From: Butyrivibrio sp.
Lineage (GTDB): Bacteria; Bacillota; Clostridia; Lachnospirales; Lachnospiraceae
Length of the DNA stretch: 64,000 nucleotides
Direction of reading: 5' to 3'
Assembly: GCA_015056575.1 (NCBI GenBank)
Contig: SVGA01000002.1
Span: forward strand, 124,001-188,000
In this document: positions 45,367 through 54,441 of the stretch, piece after piece
Numbering within the stretch: position 1 is the stretch's first letter
How the letters are laid out: every line of letters starts with the position of its first letter
Notes under the pieces: generated by a model
Database searches by the model: none
Seen by the model: only the letters and a program-made list of their open reading frames with translations
Told to the model about the DNA's origin: nothing
Translations under genes and position numbers: made by a program

Positions 45367-46036
45367 CAGGTACAGGTCTTGAACAGCTGATCTCGAGATT
45401 ACCGTTTCTTTGTCTCATCTCATCGATCATGCCCTTGGTTGACGCCTTAGATCTCATTGAAATCCTGTAGGTGAGCTTGTAAAGGCTTCCCATGCCGGAA
45501 GTTCTCACATCCTGAAGCTCAGCCTTTGTTGTATATCTTGTAAATATGTCATCGAAGATGCCCTCGAAATCCAGTCCCTCAGGCACTGTGATCTTGAGGG
45601 TCTTTTCTTCTCCTGCATCCTCGCCGAAGCCCGAGTTGTTGAGAATCATGTTTGCCAGAGTGATGATGATCGAGAACATGGCTGCAATTCCGATGTAGCC
45701 CATTCCTGTTGCCAGGCCCACTGCCATAGCCAGGAAGATACTTGTTATCTCTTTTCCCGAACCGGGAGCGGAACGGAATCTTACCAAAGAGAAGGCTCCT
45801 GCCACAGCTACACCGGCTCCGATGTTACCGTTTACCAGCATGATCACCACCTGTACGATAGCGGGCAAAAGAGCCAGCGTGATCAGGTAACTCTTTGAAT
45901 AGTTGTTCTTTATGGTGTACATGAATGCGATAAAGATTCCGATGGCCAGAGAGCAGAGTGTGGCGATAAGGAATGAGGGTCCTGTAATGGTTCCGTTAGT
46001 CATGATGCTTCCAAAAATAAGATCTGTTGTGTTCAT
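45347..46036 (-). CDS. DUF4956 membrane protein
   Basis: The 229-residue protein has four membrane helices (about residues 18-38, 50-70, 72-95 and 104-128) and a cytoplasmic C-terminal domain (TLKITVPEGLDFEGIFDDIF). The motif FSLVRFRSAPGSGKEITSIF between helices is the family hallmark. DUF4956 genes commonly sit beside VTC-domain genes, as here, and may help translocate or anchor the polymer made by VTC. The start at 46036 gives an eight-base gap to GAAGGAGA; 46042 would be too close. It follows the VTC gene by 39 bases. Confidence 0.87.
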   Translation of the reverse strand: MNTTDLIFGSIMTNGTITGPSFLIATLCSLAIGIFIAFMYTIKNNYSKSYLITLALLPAIVQVVIMLVNGNIGAGVAVAGAFSLVRFRSAPGSGKEITSIFLAMAVGLATGMGYIGIAAMFSIIITLANMILNNSGFGEDAGEEKTLKITVPEGLDFEGIFDDIFTRYTTKAELQDVRTSGMGSLYKLTYRISMRSKASTKGMIDEMRQRNGNLEISCSRPVPVKSEEL

Positions 46037-46075
46037 TTTCATTCTCCTTCAAATATTTAAATATGTTCGATGATC

Positions 46076-46813
46076 TTAAACAGCCCGGGGAAAAGAGATG
46101 ATGTTCTCGCTTTCCTGTGTGCCGTACATGAAATCCATGTAACCTTTTCCGTACTTGGAAAAAGAGGTCTTTCTGATATTCAGCTCGTCCAGGATCCTTG
46201 CCAGTTCCACTGACATGGCGCCTGCGATCTTAAGCTCCATAAGGTGCTGACCGGGGAGCAATATGTCTTTTCCCACGTTTCCTTCCTTTAGGCTTAAGCG
46301 GCTGGTCCGCCATCTGATGTTGGTGTCAAAGGTGATGCGAAGATCCGGGTCATCTATCCCCGCCATGGCGATTCGGTCGTAGGAGATGGCCATTGCGGGC
46401 CTAAGTCCCTTGTAATACTTAATGAAGTAATCGATCTCATCCGAGATCTGGGAGCGCTTTGCCGGTTTCTTACCATTTACAAGGTAGTCCATGGCTTCAC
46501 TGTAGGGCATCGATATCCTTCTTTTGTAGACGACGCCCTTGTACTTTTTCTTGATCTCGATAAAAGCGTTGGTGTCGTCCGTTGCGGTGCCGTAGGTGCG
46601 AAGCCTTAGCTTTTCCTTGTAAACGGGCTTCTCCAGGGATCTTTCGATCAGTGTATATTGCGGTGTGTCAAAATATATATTTAAGATGGATGTTTCCCCG
46701 TAGCTGTCAACAGCTGCCATTCCTTCCAGCCGCTTCCTGAGCTCGGTATACTGAGTATCATCCAACAGATATTTCACTTCTATTCTCTGAAAAACGTCCT
46801 TATAGCCTGCCAT
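46076..46813 (-). CDS. VTC-domain protein, putative polyphosphate polymerase
   Basis: The 245-residue protein matches the VTC tunnel domain: RIEVKYLLDDTQYTELR, SILNIYFDTPQYTLIERSL, KLRLRTYG, FIEIKKKYKGVVYKRRISMP and LMELKIAGAMS. Alternating basic (R, K) and acidic (E) residues inside the tunnel are as in yeast Vtc4, which makes polyphosphate from ATP. In bacteria this single-domain form is a likely but unproven polyphosphate polymerase. It starts after AAAGGGAAAAAA and precedes a DUF4956 membrane gene. No CotH neighbour is present here, unlike many such clusters. Confidence 0.85.
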   Translation of the reverse strand: MAGYKDVFQRIEVKYLLDDTQYTELRKRLEGMAAVDSYGETSILNIYFDTPQYTLIERSLEKPVYKEKLRLRTYGTATDDTNAFIEIKKKYKGVVYKRRISMPYSEAMDYLVNGKKPAKRSQISDEIDYFIKYYKGLRPAMAISYDRIAMAGIDDPDLRITFDTNIRWRTSRLSLKEGNVGKDILLPGQHLMELKIAGAMSVELARILDELNIRKTSFSKYGKGYMDFMYGTQESENIISFPRAV

Positions 46814-46963
46814 TTTTTTCCCTTTCCTGAAACGCATTTTGTTATCTTATGATGTCATTTTAAAAGGGCAACCTAAAAATAACTTAAATCATCTCTAAAG
46901 AATAAATATTCGAAATTGTGATATGATAGTTATAGAAGGTAAAACATTTTTTGGAGGGTAAGC

Positions 46964-47455
46964 ATGTACAAAAAAGGGGATAAAGTCATTATCCTGGACT
47001 ACAACGGGAAACCTCTGGATCCCGCTGTTGTTGCAGAGATAGAAGAAGTCTACGGCAAAGACAGAGTGCGGCTGCACCTGCCTGACAATGCCTGCTGTCT
47101 GGAATTTACGGACAGATTCAAGAAGATTGATGACAAGACCTATGAGGAATTGCTTCATCATGTAATTGCCAGAGAGAAACCTGCGGCTGTGGATCTTCAG
47201 ATTGATATCAGAAAGTTCGCCAATAGACATCCCCGCAGGAGAAAAGATGAGATCTTCAACGTCTTCAACCAGGACAAGCACTACGTTTCTGTGCTTAATG
47301 CCTACGCGGGACGTGCTCAGATGTATGGGGAAGAAAATATAAGCGAGCGCTTCCGCTATGAATACAAGGACGCACTCGCCGGTATAGTAAGGACCAGAAC
47401 CTTCTTTCATGAGTTGGACAACGACATTCCCATTCCCAACATCATAAAGAAATAA
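46964..47455 (+). CDS. Hypothetical protein
   Basis: The 163-residue protein starts after TTGGAGGGTAAGC. Its N terminus (MYKKGDKVIILDYNGKPL, EIEEVYGKDRVRLHLPD) resembles a small SH3/KOW-like beta barrel, and the rest is helical and charged (RRRKDEIFNVFNQDKHYVSV, SERFRYEYKDALAGIVRT). I know no family name. A TATGAT -10 box lies at 46922-46927. Its last 49 bases overlap the end of the converging O-antigen-ligase-like gene, so the two messages are partly antisense. Confidence 0.6.
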   Translation: MYKKGDKVIILDYNGKPLDPAVVAEIEEVYGKDRVRLHLPDNACCLEFTDRFKKIDDKTYEELLHHVIAREKPAAVDLQIDIRKFANRHPRRRKDEIFNVFNQDKHYVSVLNAYAGRAQMYGEENISERFRYEYKDALAGIVRTRTFFHELDNDIPIPNIIKK

Positions 47456-48837
47456 GGTGTTGACATGACCTGGGAGAATGACACCAGGCCATTGCAGAAA
47501 TATGCGATAACAGGGAGCGCAAACAGTAAGATGCTGCGCTCTCTTTTATTTTGCCAAAAATGCCTCAGCGCCACTCCAAACAGGAAAAGATAGGAGATGA
47601 CTCCCAAAAGTCCCCTCTCCACAAGAATGGTCAGGACCTCGCAATGAGCATTGGTGAGCTGCCCTCCCTCGAATATATTAAGCAGGGAATCCGCCATAAC
47701 CGGATCTGTATAGGCAAAGTCGTAGAAGCAGTCCTGGCCTACCCCCACAAGCTTTTGCCAGGGTGACATGGACTTAAAGATATCCAGGGACATGCTCCAG
47801 ATAAGTCCTCTGTTGTTTCCGAAGGAATAGTCAAAGCTTTTTACAAAAAAGACTGCCCCTGCAATAACCGCTGCTAAAAGAACAGTCACTGCGGCAATCT
47901 CATAGGTCTTTTCCTTCCAGGGCATACTTATCTCTTCAAACAGCCTTGATAATCTGTAGAAGAGAAGCGCTGCCGCAATGATGATAAGTCCCACATGTCT
48001 GTTGCAGATGACGGTCATAAGGCTGTCATTTAGCGCATACCACTCGTCAAGAAGCCTTGTCAGGATTCCTGTGAGCTCCATAGTGATGCCAAGGATCGCA
48101 AACTGCATAAGAAATCTTCTAAAGCTTTCCCTGTCCTTAAGGCCAAACAGCAACAGCGCTCCGTAGGTTCCAGCCAGTATCAGTGCCGCGCTGTCGCTTC
48201 CCTGGGTCAAAAGAGCCATAAGTCCCGGGAAGGTATAGGCGACCCCAAGGAAGAAGCCCCTCGAATATTTCTTTTGCATGACGGTAAAGCCAATGCCTAT
48301 GGGGACGAAGATCGAAAGGTAGCCTGCGTACCAGTTGATATTGCCGATGGTGGCAAGAAAGGATGTGTCCTGACCGAAGATCTCTATAGGGTGAACCTCA
48401 AATCTGCCAAGTATCCCAAGGACAAACTCCAAAAGCGCAGTCACCAGCATGGCAGCAAGAAGAAGTCCTTGCGGCTTTACATATTTTGAAAAATACAAAA
48501 GGAAAAAGACCATGAGAAGGATGGTAAGAAAACCCGTGCGCCATCCTGAAAGTCCAAGGAAGGCGACCTTCTTGTCTATTGAGAATAGCCATGTAAGGAG
48601 ATTGGTGAAAAGAAATCCCAATACCGCATAACGCCTTATGTCAGCCCGGTCTTTGGTGATGGCTCTTTTCACATCGCCCCTGACTGTAGCGGCGATGAGC
48701 ATGATGATCGCTGCAGCGCCGCTGATCCACAGATAGGCAAGGGATTTGTATTCCCCCAGCTCAAAGTAGCCGTAGCGCATGTACAGCGGTAGGAAAGCAT
48801 ATATTAAAATAATGTAAGCCCAGGTAAGATACTGCAC
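47407..48837 (-). CDS. O-antigen ligase / polysaccharide polymerase-like membrane protein
   Basis: The 476-residue protein has about 11-12 hydrophobic helices and a large loop near residues 330-400 (SFDYSFGNNRGLIWSMSLDI, VGVGQDCFYDFAY). Its Wzy/WaaL-like features include AHCEVLTILVERGLLGVISY near residue 430. Such proteins polymerise or transfer lipid-linked glycans outside the membrane. The start is GTG at 48837, eight to ten bases after AGGAGATTTACA; longer frames have no ribosome site. It follows the RluA-like gene by 22 bases on the same strand. The acceptor is unknown. Confidence 0.78.
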   Translation of the reverse strand: MQYLTWAYIILIYAFLPLYMRYGYFELGEYKSLAYLWISGAAAIIMLIAATVRGDVKRAITKDRADIRRYAVLGFLFTNLLTWLFSIDKKVAFLGLSGWRTGFLTILLMVFFLLYFSKYVKPQGLLLAAMLVTALLEFVLGILGRFEVHPIEIFGQDTSFLATIGNINWYAGYLSIFVPIGIGFTVMQKKYSRGFFLGVAYTFPGLMALLTQGSDSAALILAGTYGALLLFGLKDRESFRRFLMQFAILGITMELTGILTRLLDEWYALNDSLMTVICNRHVGLIIIAAALLFYRLSRLFEEISMPWKEKTYEIAAVTVLLAAVIAGAVFFVKSFDYSFGNNRGLIWSMSLDIFKSMSPWQKLVGVGQDCFYDFAYTDPVMADSLLNIFEGGQLTNAHCEVLTILVERGLLGVISYLFLFGVALRHFWQNKRERSILLFALPVIAYFCNGLVSFSQVMSTPYFFMMLGMGMSLSNS

Positions 48838-48859
48838 TGTAAATCTCCTGCTGATTGGT

Positions 48860-49648
48860 TTATGACTGCAAGGACAATAGCTGCCTGATGGCCGGATTGT
48901 CCGGGATGATCTCAAAGGTTTCTTTTTTCCCGGTGCCGGGATGCTTAAAGGAAAAACTGTAGGATACAAGGCATACTCTGTCTACGGAAAGCTTCTCTGA
49001 GCAAAGAGCGCTTTCAGGGCTCTCATAGTCCTTATCTCCAAGGATGGGATGCCCGGCCTTAGACAGCTGGCATCTTATCTGATGAAACCTGCCGGTCAGA
49101 AGATGAACCTTCAAAAGAGTCGTATCCTCCTGCCTTGAGATAACTTCGTATTCCAGAATGGCTCTTTTGGGCTCTCCGCCTATGGTCCTAAGTTTTGTCC
49201 CATCCCTGAGAACTATGGCATCTTCCTTAAAGCTGTCTGCTTCCTCCTTGGATATTACAGCGGCAAGACCGGTGTCCTGCCTTCTTATAAGAATATCCTC
49301 AAGTCTGCCCCGGTCCTGCTCAATCTGCCCGCAGCATAGAGCATAGTAGTATTTATCGGTACTGTGGTTTTTGATCTGAGCAGCCAAAGAGCCTGCTGCC
49401 TTTTTGCTTTTGGCAAGGACAATAATGCCCTCAACAGGCTTATCCAGCCTGTTTACGGTAGCAACATAGGGCGGCAAATTTCTTTGCCGCCCTGAATCAT
49501 TTCCTCTATTTTTGCGGGCAAGGTAGTTCCTTGCTGCGCTGATCAGATCGATCCGCCCCGCACCTGCACCTTCTGTGGCCATACCGGCAGGCTTGTGACA
49601 GATCAAGATGTCCTGATCTTCATATATGTATCGTATGTTTCCAACCAT
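48860..49648 (-). CDS. RluA-family pseudouridine synthase
   Basis: The 262-residue enzyme has the catalytic VNRLDKPVEGIIVLAKS (HRLD-type motif, near residue 65-80, with the catalytic Asp), the family's ILICHKPAGMAT opening and a C-terminal TGRFHQIRCQLSKAGHPILG. It isomerises uridine to pseudouridine in rRNA or tRNA. It lacks the N-terminal S4 domain of RluD, so it resembles RluA or TruC. It begins three bases after the response-regulator gene. The exact target is not predictable. Confidence 0.9.
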   Translation of the reverse strand: MVGNIRYIYEDQDILICHKPAGMATEGAGAGRIDLISAARNYLARKNRGNDSGRQRNLPPYVATVNRLDKPVEGIIVLAKSKKAAGSLAAQIKNHSTDKYYYALCCGQIEQDRGRLEDILIRRQDTGLAAVISKEEADSFKEDAIVLRDGTKLRTIGGEPKRAILEYEVISRQEDTTLLKVHLLTGRFHQIRCQLSKAGHPILGDKDYESPESALCSEKLSVDRVCLVSYSFSFKHPGTGKKETFEIIPDNPAIRQLLSLQS

Positions 49649-49651
49649 TCA

Positions 49652-50341
49652 TCAAACCTTAAATCTGTAGCCAACGCCCCAGATTGTCTCAATGTACTGA
49701 GGATTGGAGGTATCATATTCGATCTTCTCACGGATCTTCTTGATGTGAACGGTAACAGTAGCGATGTCGCCGATGGAATCCATGTTCCAGATCTTTCTGA
49801 AGAGCTCTTCCTTGGTAAACACGTGATTGGGATTCTCTGCAAGGAATGTAAGAAGGTCGAACTCCTTGGTTGTGAAGCTCTTCTCCTGATCATCCACATA
49901 AACTCTTCTGGCGGTCTTGTCGATCTTGAGGCCTCTGATTTCCACGAAATCATTGTTCTCATGACCTGAACCCACAAGTCTTGAGTATCTTGCCATATGT
50001 GCCTTTACTCTGGCAACCAGCTCTGAAGGGCTGAAGGGCTTTGTAATATAATCATCAGCTCCAAGGCCCAGGCCTCTGATCTTATCGATGTCGTCCTTTT
50101 TGGCGGAAACCATAAGGATCGGCACATCTTTCTTTTCCCTGATGTGCTTGCAGACCTCAAAGCCGTCCATTCCCGGCAACATAAGGTCGAGAATGATAAG
50201 GTCAAAATCCTCTGCAAGTGCTGTCTGAAGCCCGGCATCACCGGTATTCTCGATGGCTACCTCAAAATCACTCAGCTCAAGATAATCCTTCTCAAGATCA
50301 GCGATCGCCTCTTCGTCCTCAACAATAAGTATTCTGCTCAT
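49652..50341 (-). CDS. OmpR-family response regulator
   Basis: The 229-residue protein has a receiver domain (ILIVEDEEAIADLE; phospho-Asp53 in LIILDLMLPGMDGFEV; Lys in YITKPFSPSEL) and a winged-helix output domain (SFTTKEFDLLTFLAENPNHV, TVTVHIKKIREKIEY). It lies 23 bases after its sensor kinase, an order (kinase first) less common than regulator first. Translation seems to start after AGAGGGAGT. The target genes are not visible; the co-transcribed RluA and polymerase-like genes are the nearest. Confidence 0.93.
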   Translation of the reverse strand: MSRILIVEDEEAIADLEKDYLELSDFEVAIENTGDAGLQTALAEDFDLIILDLMLPGMDGFEVCKHIREKKDVPILMVSAKKDDIDKIRGLGLGADDYITKPFSPSELVARVKAHMARYSRLVGSGHENNDFVEIRGLKIDKTARRVYVDDQEKSFTTKEFDLLTFLAENPNHVFTKEELFRKIWNMDSIGDIATVTVHIKKIREKIEYDTSNPQYIETIWGVGYRFKV

Positions 50342-50364
50342 ACTCCCTCTCTGCCTTTCTTTTA

Positions 50365-51870
50365 TTATTTGTCGACGGTTACTGTCTCCGCGCCATCCGC
50401 GAACTCAATGTACTTCCTAAGAACGAAGTGCATGCAGGTGCCTTCAGATTCATGGCTTGTGGCCCATATATATCCACCGTGGTCTTCAATGATCTTCTTA
50501 ACGATGGAGAGGCCTATGCCGCTTCCGCCCTGCTTGGAATTTCTGGAGGAGTCGGTTCTGTAAAACCTGTCAAAAATATTTGGAATATCTTTCTGGGCAA
50601 TGCCCTTACCATTATCTTCAAGTTCGACTCTCACTGAGTCTACTTCATCCAGGATCCTGATATCGATCTGTCCAGATCCGTCATCTCTGCCAAGATACTT
50701 GACGCTGTTGCTGACTATGTTGTTGATCACTCGCTTTATCTGCTCGGGGTCTGCAACGATCATGGTATCCGGAGTGCACAGATTGGAATAATTGAGCTTA
50801 ATGGACTTGCTCTCAAGATCTGCGCCGATCTCTTCTATACAGTCTCCAAAGTACTCAGCCACATTCAGCTTGGCAAAGTTATAAGGTATCCTGTTGTTAT
50901 CTATGCTGGAATACAGGGTAAGCTCATTAATAAGGTTGTTCATATCGTTGGCCTTGCTATTAATGATCTTAATGTATTTCTTCTGCTTCTCGGGGCTGTC
51001 GGCAACGCCTTCCAAAAGTCCCTGGGAATATCCCTTTATGGCTGTGATGGGAGTCTTAAGGTCGTGAGAGATATTGCTTATAAGCTCTTTGTTCTGTTTC
51101 TCCCTTTCGATCTTCTCATCAGCAGATTCCTTGAGTCGCAGCCTCATGTCCTCATAATTACGGAAAAGAGCTCCGATCTCACTTTTCTCCTTGATATCCG
51201 TAGGAAGGATGTAATCAAAATTACCGTCCTTAACCTGCTGCATGGCTACGTTCAGCTCCCCGATCGGTCTGAAGAAGCTCCTTCCGATCCACATGGTCAG
51301 CATAAGGCTGGTGATCAGCAGGATAAATATGACCGCTACGCACATGTAGATGAGAATTGAAGCAGAAAATGCAGTCCTGATACCGGATATAAAGTACAGA
51401 CTTCCCCGACTTCCGTCGGAAAATCTGAAATCTACCTGTCTGACCAGGTTCTTGGAGGTGGTGTAATAGATTCCTTCTATGCCATTGCCATATTCCGGAA
51501 GCTCATTAATTACCTCTTTTGCCCGATCTCTGTTAGCAACGTAATATACGTCATGCCCCTTTATAACTACAATATATGAATATCTGGAAGCAATCTGAGA
51601 GTCAAGGTACTCCAAAAAAGACTTGTCCTCAAGAATAAAGGGATTCGTGAGCATATTAAGGGCGATCTCATTGACCAGCTCCTCGGTCATGGTTGCAAAG
51701 GTTCCACCCGGATCAGTAACCATGCCGTAATCAACAACATTGGTGTACTTCTGGGTCTGTTGCTTGAGTATAAGATAACGGCCCAGAGCCAGGTATGTTC
51801 CAAGGAGAAGGATCAGCGGAATTATCACGATCGCCAATGACGTGATTAAGAGTTTTGTACGAAATCGCAT
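50365..51870 (-). CDS. Sensor histidine kinase
   Basis: The 501-residue kinase has a first membrane helix (residues 7-29), an extracellular sensor (30-175), a second helix near 178-202, HAMP (RPIGELNVAMQQVKDGNFDY), the phospho-histidine motif LISNISHDLKTPITAIKGYS and an ATPase domain with NIVSNSVKYLG and GGSGIGLSIVKKI. It is the first gene of a four-gene unit (kinase, regulator, RluA-like, polymerase-like). It starts after AGGGGGAAACA. Confidence 0.93.
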   Translation of the reverse strand: MRFRTKLLITSLAIVIIPLILLLGTYLALGRYLILKQQTQKYTNVVDYGMVTDPGGTFATMTEELVNEIALNMLTNPFILEDKSFLEYLDSQIASRYSYIVVIKGHDVYYVANRDRAKEVINELPEYGNGIEGIYYTTSKNLVRQVDFRFSDGSRGSLYFISGIRTAFSASILIYMCVAVIFILLITSLMLTMWIGRSFFRPIGELNVAMQQVKDGNFDYILPTDIKEKSEIGALFRNYEDMRLRLKESADEKIEREKQNKELISNISHDLKTPITAIKGYSQGLLEGVADSPEKQKKYIKIINSKANDMNNLINELTLYSSIDNNRIPYNFAKLNVAEYFGDCIEEIGADLESKSIKLNYSNLCTPDTMIVADPEQIKRVINNIVSNSVKYLGRDDGSGQIDIRILDEVDSVRVELEDNGKGIAQKDIPNIFDRFYRTDSSRNSKQGGSGIGLSIVKKIIEDHGGYIWATSHESEGTCMHFVLRKYIEFADGAETVTVDK

Positions 51871-51943
51871 TGTTTCCCCCTAAGCCTTATCTAAGTATAC
51901 CATATTTATTGCAAACTTAAGACATTTTTTATTGTTCTTTTGC

Positions 51944-51972
51944 TTGATTAGCGGTTTTTTCTCTGCTACACT
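51944..51972 (+). promoter_or_regulatory. Promoter of pgi
   Basis: TTGATT (51944-51949), a 17-base spacer and TACACT (51967-51972) lie about 50 bases upstream of the pgi start. Confidence 0.55.
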
Positions 51973-52022
51973 TTAATGCGGATTGGAAAACGATTTCACT
52001 AATTATCAGCGGAGGTTTGAAT

Positions 52023-53603
52023 ATGATCAATTGGAACAATCTTGATACGCTTAAATCCTATGATGCGCTCAAAAAGGTTAACAAAGTCAACGTTGCCGAG
52101 GTTATGGCCGGTGTAAGCGGAGCAGAGCGAGTTAAAAAATATTCTGTTCCCATGGCTGCAGGTCTTTCTTTTAACTACGCAGCTAAGGCTGTTGACGATG
52201 ACATCCTTGCAGCTCTTAAGGCTCTTGCCGAGGAAGCTCAGCTTTCCGAGAAGTTTGAGGCTCTTTACAACGGAGAAGTTATCAACACAGGTGAGAAGCG
52301 CCTTGTTCTTCACCAGCTCACAAGAGGACAGCTTGGAGAGGATGTTACTGCTGACGGCGTAAACAAGAGAGAGTTCTATTTAAATGAACAGAAGAGAATT
52401 GCCGAGTTTGCAAACAAGGTTCACTCAGGTGAGATTGCAAATGCAAAGGGAGAGAAGTTCACAACCGTTGTACAGATCGGTATAGGCGGCAGCGACCTTG
52501 GTCCCAGAGCTATGTACCTCGCCCTTGAGAACTGGGCTAAGAAGACCGGCAACTTCAAGATGGAAGCCAAGTTCATCTCCAATGTGGATCCTGATGATGC
52601 CTCCGCAGTTCTTAATTCTATAGATGTTGAGCATTCCATCTTTATCCTGGTTTCAAAATCAGGAACAACTCTTGAAACTCTTACAAACGAGTCCTTCGTA
52701 ACAGATGCCCTCAAGAAGGCAGGCCTTGATCAGGGCAAGCACATGATCGCAGTTACTTCACAGACATCACCTCTTGCAAAGAGTGACAACTACCTTGAAG
52801 CTTTCTTCATGGATGATTATATCGGCGGACGTTATTCTTCAACTTCAGGCGTAGGCGGAGCAGTTCTTTCACTTGCCTTCGGTCCCGAGGTATTTGCTCA
52901 GTTCCTTGAGGGAGCAGCAGAGGAAGACAAGCTTGCAGCAAACAAAGATGTATTTGCTAATCCTGCTATGCTGGATGCTCTCATCGGAGTATATGAGCGC
53001 AATGTTCTTGGACTTAGTAGCACCGCAGTTCTTCCTTACTCTCAGGGACTTAGCCGTTTCCCCGCTCACCTTCAGCAGCTGGATATGGAGTCCAACGGAA
53101 AATGCGTTAACCGCTTCGGCGAGCCTATAGACTATGTAACAGGACCCATCATCTTCGGTGAGCCCGGTACCAACGGACAGCATTCCTTCTATCAGCTTCT
53201 TCACCAGGGAACAGACATCATTCCGCTTCAGTTCATCGGCTTCAAGAACAGCCAGCTTGCAAATGATGTTGTTATCCAGGACAGCACCAGCCAGCAGAAG
53301 CTCTGTGCCAACGTTGCTGCTCAGATCGTTGCCTTTGCCTGCGGCAAGAAGGATGAGAACCTCAACAAGAACTTCAAGGGCGGACGTCCTTCAAGCATCA
53401 TCATAGGTGAGGACCTCAATCCCAAGTCACTTGGCGCACTGCTGTCACACTTCGAAAACAAGGTTATGTTCCAGGGCTTTGTATGGAACATCAACAGCTT
53501 CGATCAGGAAGGCGTTCAGCTTGGTAAGGTTCTTGCCAAGAAGGTACTTGCTCACGAGACAGACGGCGCTCTTGCAGAGTACAGCAAGCTGCTGAATATC
53601 TGA
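52023..53603 (+). CDS. pgi: Glucose-6-phosphate isomerase
   Basis: The 526-residue enzyme interconverts glucose-6-phosphate and fructose-6-phosphate in glycolysis. Two SIS domains are visible, with VVQIGIGGSDLGPRAMYLAL, LVSKSGTTLETLTNESF and the later NGQHSFYQLLHQGTDIIPLQ. The start at 52023 follows GCGGAGGTTTGAAT; the frame opens six bases earlier at TTG. It stands alone with its own promoter and a strong terminator. Length is in the normal range for the long bacterial form. Confidence 0.96.
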   Translation: MINWNNLDTLKSYDALKKVNKVNVAEVMAGVSGAERVKKYSVPMAAGLSFNYAAKAVDDDILAALKALAEEAQLSEKFEALYNGEVINTGEKRLVLHQLTRGQLGEDVTADGVNKREFYLNEQKRIAEFANKVHSGEIANAKGEKFTTVVQIGIGGSDLGPRAMYLALENWAKKTGNFKMEAKFISNVDPDDASAVLNSIDVEHSIFILVSKSGTTLETLTNESFVTDALKKAGLDQGKHMIAVTSQTSPLAKSDNYLEAFFMDDYIGGRYSSTSGVGGAVLSLAFGPEVFAQFLEGAAEEDKLAANKDVFANPAMLDALIGVYERNVLGLSSTAVLPYSQGLSRFPAHLQQLDMESNGKCVNRFGEPIDYVTGPIIFGEPGTNGQHSFYQLLHQGTDIIPLQFIGFKNSQLANDVVIQDSTSQQKLCANVAAQIVAFACGKKDENLNKNFKGGRPSSIIIGEDLNPKSLGALLSHFENKVMFQGFVWNINSFDQEGVQLGKVLAKKVLAHETDGALAEYSKLLNI

Positions 53604-53637
53604 TAGACATAACCACTAATCCCCGTTCGGGGTGTAA

Positions 53638-53694
53638 AATACAAAATGCACATTCTTTGCTCATGTCTCGCAAAGTAATGTGCATTTTTGTATT
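53638..53694. terminator. Bidirectional terminator between pgi and mtnN
   Basis: AATACAAAATGCACATT (53638-53654) pairs with AATGTGCATTTTTGTATT (53677-53694), with an inner CTTTGC/GCAAAG stem. An outer AATCCCCGT/ACGGGGATT pair encloses it. It separates converging pgi and mtnN. Confidence 0.75.
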
Positions 53695-53725
53695 CTGGAT
53701 TATTTACGGGGATTTTGATTATCCC

Positions 53726-54421
53726 TTACAATGTCTTAAGCAATTCCAGTACAAGAGCGGCGCAATCGTGGGCGGCCTTTTTCTCAAATTCCGGATAATC
53801 CATAATATCTGAACCGTCGGCTTTGTCGGAGATGGCGCGGATGATCACAAATGGAATGCTGTTTAAGTAGCATGCCTGGGCGATTCCTGCTCCTTCCATC
53901 TCGGTACACATTCCGCCAAAATCCGCTTTGATGGCGTCCTTTACTTCCTGAGAGGAGATGAACTGATCTCCGCTGCAGACTCTTCCCTCGAAAATTCCAA
54001 GATCAGGTGCGGCTTTCCCGATAGCCTCTTTTGCCTTCTCTATAAGCTCTTTATCCGCGGCAAAGACCTGGGTTCCAAGCTGAGGAATCTCACCCTTCCT
54101 GTATCCGAAGATTGTTGCGTCCACGTCATGATAGCAGGCATCGGTAGAAAGAACAATGTCTCCGATGTTTATACGGGCATCCAAAGAGCCTGCTGCTCCC
54201 GTGTTAAGAACATGGGTAACGCCAAAGGTGTCAGCAAGGATCTGAACGCAGATGCCGGCGTTAACCTTGCAGATGCCGCTTCTTACAACCACAACCTGCG
54301 TAGCGCCGATGGTTCCCTCAAAGAATTCCATCGATGCCTTTTTTACCGTATTCTTAATGTCCATGGCGGCCTTTAAGGTCTCTACCTCAACCTCCATGGC
54401 TCCGATAATACCTATTTTCAT
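53726..54421 (-). CDS. mtnN: 5'-methylthioadenosine/S-adenosylhomocysteine nucleosidase
   Basis: The 231-residue enzyme (Pfs) releases adenine from MTA and SAH, giving S-ribosylhomocysteine for LuxS. It begins MKIGIIGAMEVEVETLKAAM, has VVVRSGICKVNAGICVQIL and TGAAGSLDARINIGDIVLS, catalytic region EMEGAGIAQACYLN and the final Asp in RAISDKADG. It lies 20 bases after luxS and completes the activated-methyl cycle step. The start follows AAGAGGTATCAAACCC. Confidence 0.96.
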   Translation of the reverse strand: MKIGIIGAMEVEVETLKAAMDIKNTVKKASMEFFEGTIGATQVVVVRSGICKVNAGICVQILADTFGVTHVLNTGAAGSLDARINIGDIVLSTDACYHDVDATIFGYRKGEIPQLGTQVFAADKELIEKAKEAIGKAAPDLGIFEGRVCSGDQFISSQEVKDAIKADFGGMCTEMEGAGIAQACYLNSIPFVIIRAISDKADGSDIMDYPEFEKKAAHDCAALVLELLKTL

Positions 54422-54441
54422 GGGTTTGATACCTCTTTTTC

